Shown here in pieces: positions 20,990 to 30,606 of a stretch of 64,000 nucleotides of DNA. Source of the DNA: Anthracocystis setariae (Eukaryota; Basidiomycota; Ustilaginomycetes; Ustilaginales; Ustilaginaceae); assembly GCA_928724745.1 (NCBI GenBank), contig CAKMXJ010000003.1, positions 434,001 through 498,000 of the forward strand, in the 5' to 3' direction. The translations under genes were made by a program, and so were the position numbers. Position 1 is the stretch's first letter; each line of letters begins with the position of its first letter. The notes beneath the pieces were generated by a model, which saw nothing but the letters and a program-made list of their open reading frames with translations, was not told where the DNA came from and did no database searches.

Positions 20990-23900
20990 TCAGATGCGCA
21001 GCTCAGCCTCTTTGTCTTCCAGGTCATAGTTGAGCGCGCCGCCAAAGATACCGCCAAACAAAGGCGAGTGCAAAGGCGTTTTGCATGCTGATGAAGGCAG
21101 CGCACCCGACATGGAAGCGGCAGCATCTCTGCCTTCGGCGACATCTGCCAGAGTGCGACTAACTTCGGCAGAAGGAGATTCATTCTGACGCGTCGACTGA
21201 TCCAGGTCCATTGTGTTCAGGTGGCTGTACGGCTTGAGACTGGTGTTTGGCTCGAGCAGATCCTTTCCAACAGATGGAGCTGCGTTCGGAGCAGGCGAGC
21301 CTCGCGGTGTTGGTGTAGCGTCGGTGATGCGCATGCGGGGGAAAGCAGTCGCTGGCGATTCGCCCTCTTCGTAGCCGGTACCACTCGGACCCTCTGGCAT
21401 ATGCGAGAGTTGTAGCAATGGCGTTGTGGGCATCGGCGACGCCGAAGCGGCTCTGAAGGCTTCAAGAGGCTGTGGAGAGCTTTCCGGACCGCCCTCGGCC
21501 TGCGTAGACAACATTGCAGCACGTTTGGCACGCCTCTCCTTCTTCTCACGCCGAGTGATCCGACCAGGGCCAGCGCTAGTGTTGGACGCCACGCTGGCGG
21601 CATCACCGGCTGCACTGCTGCCACCGAGTCGAGATCCAGCGACTTGGCTGTAGGTGGGCGCGGTTTGAATGAAAGAGCTCGAGGACGGCGGAGGAATTTC
21701 GCCTCCTCGAGTGGGGAAGAGGACCGGCGAAATGACGAATGATCGCTTTCGACCCGATGTGCTGTCCAAAGAGCGTTCTGGATCGTTGGTGTCATCTTCC
21801 TGCGGTCGGCGCAAAGGGCTGATGGAAAACATTTCGGGATGGCGCACAGCGGTGGAGCTGGTGCGGAAGGGGGAGTTGGTGCGGCGATTGGCCGATGTGC
21901 CTTGCGAACGGGTGAGCAAAAAGGTGCCCAACGGCTGTTGGTGCTGGTGTTGCTGTTGAAAAGCGTTCTGCGAGGGAACGGGGCCGGCCTGAGAGTTACG
22001 AAAAGAGCCCATGGGGATCTTGTGCCATCGAGCAAAAGCGTTGAGGTTGATGCCAGGCGCCGATGAAGTCTTGCGACCGGAACGACCGGCTCGTCTTGCG
22101 CCATCTGGTCCTTCGACACTTTCAGGCTCAGGCGAGGGTGACTTTGAGCCGGCGCCACGCCAGATCATGCTTGAGTCGACAACGTCGTCCAATTCCATCG
22201 GGTCGACTTCGGCGATCGGCTCGGGAGAAGATGGAGCCAATTCGCTGTACTCGTCCAGCGCAGAAGCGGCATCGTTGGCCGATGAGAATCGACGCAGACG
22301 CTTCGCAGAATATCCTTCGTCCATGAGCGAGCTGCGACGAGCTGCACTGCGTTTCCTTGTAAGACCTTTCTTCTCCAAGCTACGCTTACCTGAAAACGGC
22401 GAGGGCGCTTTGCGCGAGCCATCGATGACAGCGCGGTGAACAGATTTGGCCGAGGTTGGCATGAAGCTGCCCATCTGCGGTTTGGCGGCATTCGGGACTC
22501 GCTGTTGCTCAGGCGTCTTGGGTGCTGCCATGGCACTGTCGGATGGGCCGGTAGCACTTTCAACGCTGCTAGAGCTGGCGCTGGTATCTTGGCCGCTAAG
22601 AGCGGGAAGCTGTACACCAGCGACCAAAGTGGCAGCCTCCTGAACGGTGACCCCGAGAGCAGCGGCAGCGGCCTTCAAGGTCCCTTCAGGATCCCGGGCC
22701 AATGCTTCGGTCGAGATCGTGAAGCCGACTTCGTTGGATGCTTGCTCGTCAGACGAGGCCGGAGAGCCGCCTGAGCCGCTGTTCGAGGCCTTGTTGCTGG
22801 AATCGGAAGCAACAAAGGCTTGCTGTGGCGCAGATGGAGATGGTAGCGAGCTGGGAACTGCGGGTGAGAGTCTGCGGGAGTTGGTGGCCATAGCTCTGGC
22901 GCGCCTAGCATTGCGTCCACCACGAGGAGCGACGGATCCGACGAGAAGTCGAGGGTACGGCATGTCGTCATCGGGGAGCTCGTCGGTGGTATCACCATCG
23001 TCGTCTGGCACGCCGAGCATGCCAGCATGAGAACCTGGCCTACCCCAGAGACGGTTGCCGCCTTGATCATACTCCCAGTCAGCGCTGTCGTCGTCGCTGT
23101 CGCCAACGAACTCAAACTCGCCGTCGGAACCGAAGACAGCTTCGCCGTCACCGGCTCGGGCGTAAATGAGTCGGCCGTCGAGATCTTCGATGACAAGCAG
23201 CGGCATCTCGGGCTTTGGCTCGGCTGCACCGTCGGCTGCCGTCTCGGCGTTGGCGCTACTCGGGTCAGTTCCGATATGAGCGATCAAGGGAGCGTCGAGT
23301 AAGCCGCCCTCGAGATCGCTGATGTCGCGATCGTCGTCAGAATCGGTGGTAAATTCGTCGTCGTCATCGGCGTTTTCGATTTGTGCATCGGGAGCTGCGG
23401 ATTCGCTGTCGGTGGAGGTCTCGAAGAAATCGGTGAAGGAGGGTTCGGAAGAAGAATTGAATGCCTCCTGCTCCTCGAAGAGTTCATCCTCGATGACGGG
23501 AAGCCCGTACATGCGCAGAGTGTCGGGCGACATGGAGAGCAGATCGGCGTCGGCATCGTCGTCACCGCCTTCATCCTCGGCATCAGCTTCCGAATCTTCG
23601 CCATGTGGGCCTTGTCCATCATCTTTCGAGCCGCGAGGTATCGCGATGGAGCGGGCTCGGTGCTGCAGATCACTTTTGCTTGCATGGTTGCGCTCGCTGG
23701 CGTGACGTCTCCGATCCGAAGGATCGCGATGTTGGAGGCGGGCCTTGGCTTTCGAGTGCCTGTCGAGAGCATCTTGAATGATGAAACGTTCTTCCTCCTC
23801 TTCGGTGTCGTCTCCGGAAGCGCCGCTGCCTAGGAGAGATTCGCCATCGCCAGCTTCAGCGAGCTTGCGTTCCATCTCGGTGTCCGAATCGGACTCCAAA

Positions 23901-24695
23901 TCGTCGTCGTCGAGGCTCCTGGCCTTACCTTTCTCGAGAGCGGAATAGGACTGGCCGGCGATAGCTGCGTCGTCGTCATCGTCGTCGTCATCATCGTCCG
24001 ACGGGACATCCGTCAAGTCCGAGTCGGTGTCGAGCTCTTCGAAGCGCTCCTTCCGGACACTGGCCTTGCGCTCGCCGCGTGTACGATCCTTTTCCTTTTT
24101 GGCGGAATAGATCTTGGTTGGCTTTTTGCCCAGAGATGTTCTTGAAGCCTTTCTTGCGGACATGGCGAGGGTGGGCACGGGAAGTTTGATGCCGGGGATG
24201 TGTTTGGATCCTAGATCGTCAGCGTCGTCAGCTGAGCTGGAAAGATCTTCGTCCGAATGGAAAAAGGGACGAGGAGAGCCTCCAACACTGGAGGCTGAAC
24301 GCGAGGAAGGAGGACCGGACTTGAACGAGGCGTTGCGATGGAAAGGGCTCGATCGGGACGGAGTGGTTTGAAGTTTGGTCTGAATACTCTTGCGGTGGGT
24401 CAAAGGATGGACGGAGTCGGCTCTTCGAGAGGAACGTGCTGCGTCATGCAAAGCGAGGCGAAAGAGAACAGGTAGGAGGGCAATACAGCGATGCAATGAC
24501 AGGTAGATGGAAAGGTTGAAGGCTGTCAGTGTGAGGTTCAACAAGGGCAGGCACGTCGGTAGAGCCGATCCACGATGGTCGCTGAGATGGCGGAAGTGGC
24601 GAGCGCCGAGGCTACCTCGACAGCTTCTGGTGCATAGTGTTGTGCAGCTCTGGCGAAGTGAACTTACATAGGTCTGTGCCAAGTTGTCGAGACAT
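20990..24695 (-). CDS. long acidic low-complexity protein of unknown function, probably nuclear
   Basis: The main exon is 24438-20990. The open frame continues further upstream but has no ATG there, so I prefer a model with a short first exon 24695-24668 (MSRQLGTDL), a GTAAGT donor and a CGCAG acceptor at 24439, giving about 1158 residues. An alternative acceptor lies at 24523, and a no-intron model would start at the ATG at 24163 (1057 residues). The protein is Ser/Asp/Glu-rich with a run of about ten Asp, several acidic blocks, basic clusters (KKEKDRTRGERK) and many SP sites, which suggests a nuclear, phosphorylated protein. Ordered-looking parts are LLVIEDLDGRLIYARAGDGE, the segment around FARWHKIPMGSFRNSQ and the C-terminus LFGGIFGGALNYDLEDKEAE. 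I do not recognise the family. Confidence 0.6.
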
Positions 24696-25609
24696 GAAGT
24701 GTGTGTTGGGCGAGCTTTGGACGAGCCCGTGCTAGTTAAGTTGGCGTCAATTGCAGAGCCTCGATCGGAGAACGGCACGATAGCGATCGAGCGGTTTCGA
24801 GGTTTGACTTGGAGTAGGGCTGTCGCTCGTTTCTGTGAGCCAGTCAATGCTGCGCTCGGGCGCAGGTAGTGGAAGGAGTGAAAGCTGTATGCGCCGTCTA
24901 TGGTGCACCAGCGGCGCGTACTGAGTGGAGAGGCAGCTTTGTATTGTGATAGAAGAATCCGAAAGTATGCGAAGAGTTGGGCAGAAGCGGAAGTGAGCGG
25001 TGGGCAGCACTGAACATGTCTTTATGAGCAATGATCAGATGGAGGATCCACTCTCTTGCACTTGCTCGACTTCGATAGTGTCGAAGGGCTTTGAGGCTTG
25101 ATGGGGTGTTGGATCCGCACAAAGGTTGGAGATAGCCTGTATAAGATGGTTCTGCAGTAAACGGTGTTGCTGCGGTGTATCTGACGTGAGCTTTGAGAGC
25201 TGACGAGATCGCTAAGGGCAATCCTTGAGCAATGACAAAGGGTAACCGTGATTCGGACGCTGTCGCTGAGCAGCTGTTGTTGAGTCGACTAGGAGTGATT
25301 ATATCAGGCTATCTAGCATCGACTACTGAATGAGATGAGGTGACCAAGTGCGTTGATAGGATGTGTAGAAGTGAAGATGTAGGTTTGAAGGTGGATGATC
25401 GATTGGATGGAAGGAAAGGTGCTGTCGCTATCAAGTCAAGGTGTTTCTGTCTCTGTCTTTGGCTCGATTTGCGTCGAGTTCGCTGCTGAGCCTCAATAAT
25501 TCGACGTGAGAAATTCGAAGAGAGACACACTTTTTTTTTTTTTTTTTTTTTTTTTGGGATGGCGTCTCACGTACCAGCGGATTTCTTGCGCGGTACAGTC
25601 CAGTAGAGT
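24696..25609. other. intergenic region left of the transposon
   Basis: This holds the promoter of the long acidic-protein gene and the left flank of the Harbinger element. A run of about 25 T occupies 25531-25555, 50 bp outside the left terminal repeat. No gene is seen. Confidence 0.6.
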
Positions 25610-25621
25610 AGGGAGGTTTCG
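25610..25621 (+). repeat. left terminal inverted repeat of Harbinger element
   Basis: AGGGAGGTTTCG, matched exactly in inverted form at 29143-29154. The tandem site AGT precedes it. Confidence 0.92.
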
Positions 25622-25640
25622 CTTGTACGGAAAAGCGCGC

Positions 25641-25774
25641 GTCTGACCACAAAACAGTCTCGCGACGGCGTTGTTTACGGTCAGACGGTGGTGTCTGACC
25701 ATAAAGCACCGTCCGACCAACCACATAGCTTCCCCAGCTATGTGGTTGGTCGGACAGAGCGCTTGGGGTCAGAC
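25641..25774. repeat. subterminal GTCTGACC array with 20-bp hairpin
   Basis: The octamer GTCTGACC or its complement GGTCAGAC occurs at 25641, 25679, 25693 and 25767, with the one-base variant GTCCGACC at 25711 and inverted at 25748. The two variant copies are the outer ends of a perfect inverted repeat: 25711-25730 pairs with 25736-25755 across a 5-nt loop. The right end carries copies at 29091 and 29119. In Harbinger elements such subterminal repeats are bound by the Myb-like protein or transposase; that role here is inference. Confidence 0.85.
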
Positions 25775-25889
25775 AAGCACATCACGTGTGTCGGTTTCGA
25801 GCTCCTCTTGTATGTAGTTTCACTGCAATGTAACATGAAATGAGGCGATTCTATTAGTATGCATCGGTGTTTGGGTTGATGTTGAGCAA

Positions 25890-27224
25890 ATGCCGTCCTC
25901 GTTGACTATCTCTTGTTGTTCCTGGCCGTGTCGATCGAGCACTACCACCATATCTGCCGTCGGCCTCTCCTCCGTAACCTTCTTTCCATCCCGATTTCCC
26001 CGCACTCCGTGTCCGAAAGGAGGTCTCGACGCGATCATGCAGGCGCTCATGCAGCTCAAAACGCTAGAATCCGATGCCGACGACATCATATTCGAGGCTG
26101 CATTGTTCATTGCCGCCTCGCATCGACTTGCAGCAGAGCCTCTGCCGCAGCGCAGCATCGACAGCATCATCAGTCAGCATCGAGATACCCACTTCTATGC
26201 AGACACAGGCTTTACAGTCGCTCAGTTCATGGCAATACACACTGCATTAAAGCTTCCCGCCGTGATTCAGACTCATGCTCGAGACTGTGTTGAATCGAAG
26301 GTAGCTTTCTTCATGCTGTGTGCGTATCTCCGTGGCCGGACGCTTCGCTCGCTCGAGGGGCAGTATGGATGGTCTCATCCTCGTATTAGCCGCACAGTCA
26401 GGCATATGGTGGAGCTGATCTACAGACAATGGGGCCACCTCCTCAACATACAGAGCTCGCAGCATCGCCTCACCAACCCGCGAGCTCTGGAACACTATGC
26501 TGCTTCGGTGCATAGAAAGTTCGGCGTACCTCGCATATGGGGCGCCATCGATGGGACTGTTCGACCTATAGCAAGACCGGAGCTCGAGCAACATCTTGTA
26601 TATAGCGGTCACAAGCGGTACCATGGTTTAAAGTATCAATTCATCTCAGTTCCAGACGGTCTGATCTTCTGCTCGTCGCCTCAGTATGGTCCCTTACATG
26701 ATAACAATATCCCAATCAAGCAGAAGATGGCAGCATGGGCTGTGGAGAAGGCCAGGAACGAGGACGGCAAACAGATGTATCTGTACGGCGACCAGGCATA
26801 TGGTGTCTCAGCGGCAATTCTCACGAAGATCCGAGGCAACCTCGTAGCGGACTATCAGGCGCTGTTTAACTACACCATGAACAAGTTCAGGGTCCACGTT
26901 GAGTGGGCCATTGGCATGATCCCAGGTCAGTGGCCAAGGTTTGATGTCAAGCGGCAGCAGAAGACAGGCCTCACACCGATCGCAAAGGACTGGCTTGTCG
27001 GCATCATCCTGTTCAACGCCAAAACGTGTCTCAATTGGAACCAGATCAGCATCAAGATGGGCTGCAGGCCACCGTCACTCGACGAATACTTCGCTCGACC
27101 TCATGTAGCATTCCAACACCCGCTGCCAGACCCAGCCAGAGACGAGGAGCCTGGCGAGCAAGAGGAAGATATGCGACTCGGAGTAGAACAAGCGGAGGAG
27201 GCAATGGTGGAAGACGAGCTTTGA
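25890..27224 (+). CDS. PIF/Harbinger DDE transposase
   Basis: This 444-residue protein is a HARBI1-like nuclease of the DDE_Tnp_4 type, which cuts and re-inserts the element. The catalytic triad is intact: Asp221 in WGAIDGTVRPI, Asp301 in YLYGDQAYG and Glu338 in FRVHVEWAIG. The family's GPLHDNNI motif is at about 267-274. A helix-turn-helix-like segment precedes the catalytic part (AYLRGRTLRSLEGQYGWSHPRISRTV, in part at 145-160). The start at 25890 is the first ATG; residues 1-48 look less coding-like, and Met50 at 26037 is a possible alternative. The C-terminus is acidic. It converges with the SANT-like gene at 27354, and both lie inside the inverted repeats. Confidence 0.93.
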   Translation: MPSSLTISCCSWPCRSSTTTISAVGLSSVTFFPSRFPRTPCPKGGLDAIMQALMQLKTLESDADDIIFEAALFIAASHRLAAEPLPQRSIDSIISQHRDTHFYADTGFTVAQFMAIHTALKLPAVIQTHARDCVESKVAFFMLCAYLRGRTLRSLEGQYGWSHPRISRTVRHMVELIYRQWGHLLNIQSSQHRLTNPRALEHYAASVHRKFGVPRIWGAIDGTVRPIARPELEQHLVYSGHKRYHGLKYQFISVPDGLIFCSSPQYGPLHDNNIPIKQKMAAWAVEKARNEDGKQMYLYGDQAYGVSAAILTKIRGNLVADYQALFNYTMNKFRVHVEWAIGMIPGQWPRFDVKRQQKTGLTPIAKDWLVGIILFNAKTCLNWNQISIKMGCRPPSLDEYFARPHVAFQHPLPDPARDEEPGEQEEDMRLGVEQAEEAMVEDEL

Positions 27225-27353
27225 TTCTTCACTATATGTACATACTAAGCGCTCGATGAATGATAGCTTTTGTTCTCCTCAACACATGCGCACATGTCTG
27301 TGAGGAGGTATATACACGAGGTTGAGGACATGTGCGCGTGGTTCAGCAACGTG

Positions 27354-28823
27354 TTATTCCGGTTCTTGTGTTCCACCCCGGCTCTGAGAGAATGTTCTTG
27401 GTAACTTGCCTGGGTTGGTAGTCCTCTTTCGACTCCGTCTGGATGGTGTTGAGATGGTGCTGAAGGTCTCCGATGCCACTGAAGCGCTGCGAGTCCGATG
27501 AGAGTGAGGTGAGGCTTCCTGGCTGATGGTGGCGAGCGTAGTTGGTATGGAGGCAGTCCCCCGCAACGACGAAGTCGCTCCTCGCTGCCCTTGCATCATG
27601 CTCATCATCGTGCGCATCATATCCTTGAGGTCCTGCAGCTCCCGTTCCACCCTTGCCACCCCCTCCTGATCATGTTTGAGCTTCTCCTTTGAATGCTCCA
27701 GTGCAGCCTTGTTCTGCGACGTCAGGAGCTCCAGCTGCTTCTCCTTAAACCGCTTGTCCCACTCACGATAGCTGACTGTAGTACTTACAAGTTCGCCTAG
27801 GACGTCTGCCTGTGTGAGTCGAGACCGCTTGCGAGGCTGGTAGGTGGAGAGGCCGTCATCATCATCTGTTCCACCCTGAGAGACTGACATTGAGCGGCGT
27901 CGACGATCTCGGAGCGTATCCATAGCCCGTCCAGCTGGTCCCGACGGCGTCTCATCCTCAAGAGCCTCTGACGCTGTCGAAGGAGCAACTGACAGCATGC
28001 GACGAGTCACAGACGGCGTAGCCTGGATGCCCACAAGTTCCAGGGCCATCTCATCACGATCTTCTCGTGCTTGTTGTGCACCACCTCCTCGGCGCGACCC
28101 AGACTCAGACGGTAGAGGCATAGAGTGAATGTACTCATCTAGCATTGCTTGATACTCGTCTGTGTCTTCTGTGATACCTGAGGCATGCTCAAGAAGGGCT
28201 AGCTCGGCCTTGCGTGTCTTCACAAGCTCTTGCATGCGCCTCTTGAGCGAGCGTACAGGGCGTACGGGCAGCTTGCGTAGATAGCATGCCACGTTGAACT
28301 CGTACGCAATAGTATCCCACATCATCCGGCGCTCCTGGTTTGTTCGTGCCAGGTTGGGATTGTGCGGTACCACTGCCTTGATACACATCCTGGAGGTCTC
28401 AGTCGTCCAGCGAGGCTGCGAGCCTTCGAGCTGTCCAGTCTGATCGCGTAGAGCCTGCTCAATCACAGCCTTGCTTGGAATTGAACCTGTAGTACTAGCA
28501 AATGTATCTTGCATTGATGCTTGCGATGCTTGTGATGCTAGTGAACTACGTACAGGCGTGAAGGTGGATTGTACAGGCGTTGAGGCAATGGAGAAGCCAA
28601 GCGAGGAGGCAGGCATGCTGTCGTCGTCGGAATGAAGCGGTGTGGCATTGGAGCGACGGCTTTCGAGCGCAGCGCGAACTTCGGCGGCAAAGTCTGGACG
28701 GCTGCTCATCCTTGTCAAGCTGTCGCGGAGCTCTGGATCGAGCAGGCTGCCATAGAAGGGGTCTTGTGAGCTTGGATTCATCGCTGGAGGAGGTCGTGCC
28801 GGTAAAGTCGGGCCGGAGAACAT
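27354..28823 (-). CDS. Harbinger Myb/SANT-like accessory protein
   Basis: This 489-residue protein is the second gene of the element. A trihelix or SANT-like DNA-binding domain runs from about 138 to 202 (RWTTETSRMCIKAVVPHNPN, then ERRMMWDTIAYEFN and SLKRRMQELV). In studied Harbingers this partner binds the subterminal repeats and carries the transposase into the nucleus. A Ser-rich N-terminus precedes the domain, with a small QAS repeat near 97-103. A charged, probably coiled segment lies near 355-405 (KRFKEKQLELLTSQNKAALE), followed by a Ser/Arg-rich tail with likely nuclear localisation signals (SRRSRKRTT). The ATG at 28823 is used because the frame upstream only offers non-ATG codons. No stop or shift interrupts it. 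Confidence 0.85.
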   Translation of the reverse strand: MFSGPTLPARPPPAMNPSSQDPFYGSLLDPELRDSLTRMSSRPDFAAEVRAALESRRSNATPLHSDDDSMPASSLGFSIASTPVQSTFTPVRSSLASQASQASMQDTFASTTGSIPSKAVIEQALRDQTGQLEGSQPRWTTETSRMCIKAVVPHNPNLARTNQERRMMWDTIAYEFNVACYLRKLPVRPVRSLKRRMQELVKTRKAELALLEHASGITEDTDEYQAMLDEYIHSMPLPSESGSRRGGGAQQAREDRDEMALELVGIQATPSVTRRMLSVAPSTASEALEDETPSGPAGRAMDTLRDRRRRSMSVSQGGTDDDDGLSTYQPRKRSRLTQADVLGELVSTTVSYREWDKRFKEKQLELLTSQNKAALEHSKEKLKHDQEGVARVERELQDLKDMMRTMMSMMQGQRGATSSLRGTASIPTTLATISQEASPHSHRTRSASVASETFSTISTPSRRSRKRTTNPGKLPRTFSQSRGGTQEPE

Positions 28824-29142
28824 GGGGTAAATGAAGTCGACGTCGGGAAGCAAACAAAAGGCTATCTGATGGCGACAAGCGTGCCTTGCATGATCGCAAG
28901 CAGACCACTAACACCGGCATTTGGAGAGCGATCTGACATATATTGAGGTTTTCACAGTCCCGATGATCTCGAAGCCGATGTATTACTGTGATCGGCACGT
29001 CACGTGAAGTCTAAAAAAATTTTCAAAGCTTGTCCGTAAAGCGGTCGCGGTTGGACGCTTTGATCTTTCCTCCGAACCACCACCATCCTCGTCTGACCTC
29101 GATCACCACCAGCATCGTGGTCAGACAACATTTATTCTTGAC

Positions 29143-29154
29143 CGAAACCTCCCT
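29143..29154 (-). repeat. right terminal inverted repeat of Harbinger element
   Basis: Exact reverse complement of the left terminal repeat, followed by the AGT target duplication at 29155-29157. The subterminal octamer lies 16 bases inside on this end and 19 bases inside on the left end. Confidence 0.92.
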
Positions 29155-30606
29155 AGTATGTAATGGAACTTGGCGCTGAGCTGCCAGTCTATTTTTTTTT
29201 CTTTCTCTTTTTTTTTCGTGCTCGCTTGGAGAAATTTACTCGAGCTGGATTGCCGGCAAAAAGATAACCAGACGGCGCCAATTGAACGCGAATCCCGAAT
29301 CAGCAAAAAGAAAACGAAATCAACAGCAATCAGCGCCAAAAAAGAAAAGAAAAGAAAATGCAGTGACGCTGTCGACAGCGCGCTATCGTCACCCTGCCGA
29401 AAACACCAGCACGGCAACACTCTGGAAATTTTTCGCAACCACCACCTCGGACTCTTTTCCTGTAGTCGGGTTTTCTGGCCATTTTTTTCTTTTTTTTTAA
29501 AAAAAAAAATGAGAACAGAGAACAGAGCGAGGGTCCAAGACGAAAACACTTCTCCCCGCACTCTGGCCCACGTTCCTACACAGTACTCTCTAGTGTGTTG
29601 CGCAGCTGCCTCGATTTGTTTTTCTTCTCTTCCTCATGCAGGGGAACAGAGTTCTCCCCTTTCGACAAGTTGAAGCAGCCTGATGATGCTTCTCTGATAT
29701 CAACATCTGCCAAGGCAATCATGTCTTGCCAGCCTTGATCCGATCCGCGCAACTGCGCCGCAGAACCTAGCCACACACTGACATGGCCGTTCCTTTCCGT
29801 GACTCGTATCAGTCGAGATAGCGTATGCAGATGTCGCGGCATCCTTCTTGTAAGTTGAAGCTAATGCAAGCACGGCAGAATTGGCTGCAAGACGTGGACT
29901 AGTCTGGTTTACGCAATGTTCGGTGGCAAAGGGTGATTACAACTCAAGCAGATCAAGCGAAGAGTGACAACTGAGGAGCCAATCTCGCACGAGACAATCA
30001 AATCAGCCGTGTATAGTTTCAGATTGCGTGGAGAATTTTGCTACGAGTGTGTTAGTTTTATTAAAATGGGCATTTCCGAATCCCGTTGAAGGGTCCAACT
30101 TTTTCAGAATTTTTTTTCTTTCTTGCTTCAAGTTGCAGCCAATTTTTGGTTTTTTCTGCTTTGGGACGGAGCGAGGCTGCTTCTTCTCTGCTGCTGCACT
30201 CCCACACTTTTTTTTTTTTTTTTTTTTTTCTGCCTGAAATTTCTGAGTTCGAGTTGCGAGCAGCTTGTCTACACTACTCACGCCGTGGCTCTGCGTTCCA
30301 AATTTTCAGCTGCGGAGACAAAGTGTCAGTGGAACCACTTCTTGATCGTTGCTATCTTCCGGTCTTTTCTTCGTCGATATCACTCATCTCGAGTTTGGAG
30401 TTCGGATACCCTTCCTGGCATCAGGATCTCACCTCCTCATCCTCTCTCACTCTCCCTCTGCGGATCTCGAAAGAGCCTTGTTGATTCCAACGCTTAACTC
30501 CAATCCTCATAAATCTTCGCCACTTGGCTCCTCGAGTCGACTTCCACCGTGCAATCCAAAGGCCACCATTTGCTCAGTGTCTGTCGTCGGAAGCATATAG
30601 GCGAAC
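29155..30606. other. intergenic region between transposon and NOG1
   Basis: No gene is seen in these 1.45 kb. It holds T/A-rich patches at 29190-29216 and 29480-29510, a run of about 22 T ending at 30229, and a pyrimidine-rich stretch near 30430-30470 typical of the leader of a strongly expressed gene just before NOG1. Confidence 0.6.

Larger units (their letters stand above)
25610..29154. mobile_element. complete PIF/Harbinger DNA transposon
   Basis: The 3545-bp element is bounded by perfect 12-bp inverted repeats AGGGAGGTTTCG (25610-25621, and inverted at 29143-29154). It is flanked by a 3-bp direct repeat AGT (25607-25609 and 29155-29157), the size expected for Harbinger. If the terminal A is excluded, the flank reads TA on both sides, so the exact cut is ambiguous by one base. 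Inside each end the octamer GTCTGACC recurs, at similar distances from the tips (25641 and 29119). Two convergent intact genes encode a DDE transposase and a Myb/SANT-like protein, the normal pair for an autonomous Harbinger. Perfect terminal repeats and intact frames suggest a recent insertion. It lies between two genes and interrupts none. Confidence 0.92.
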
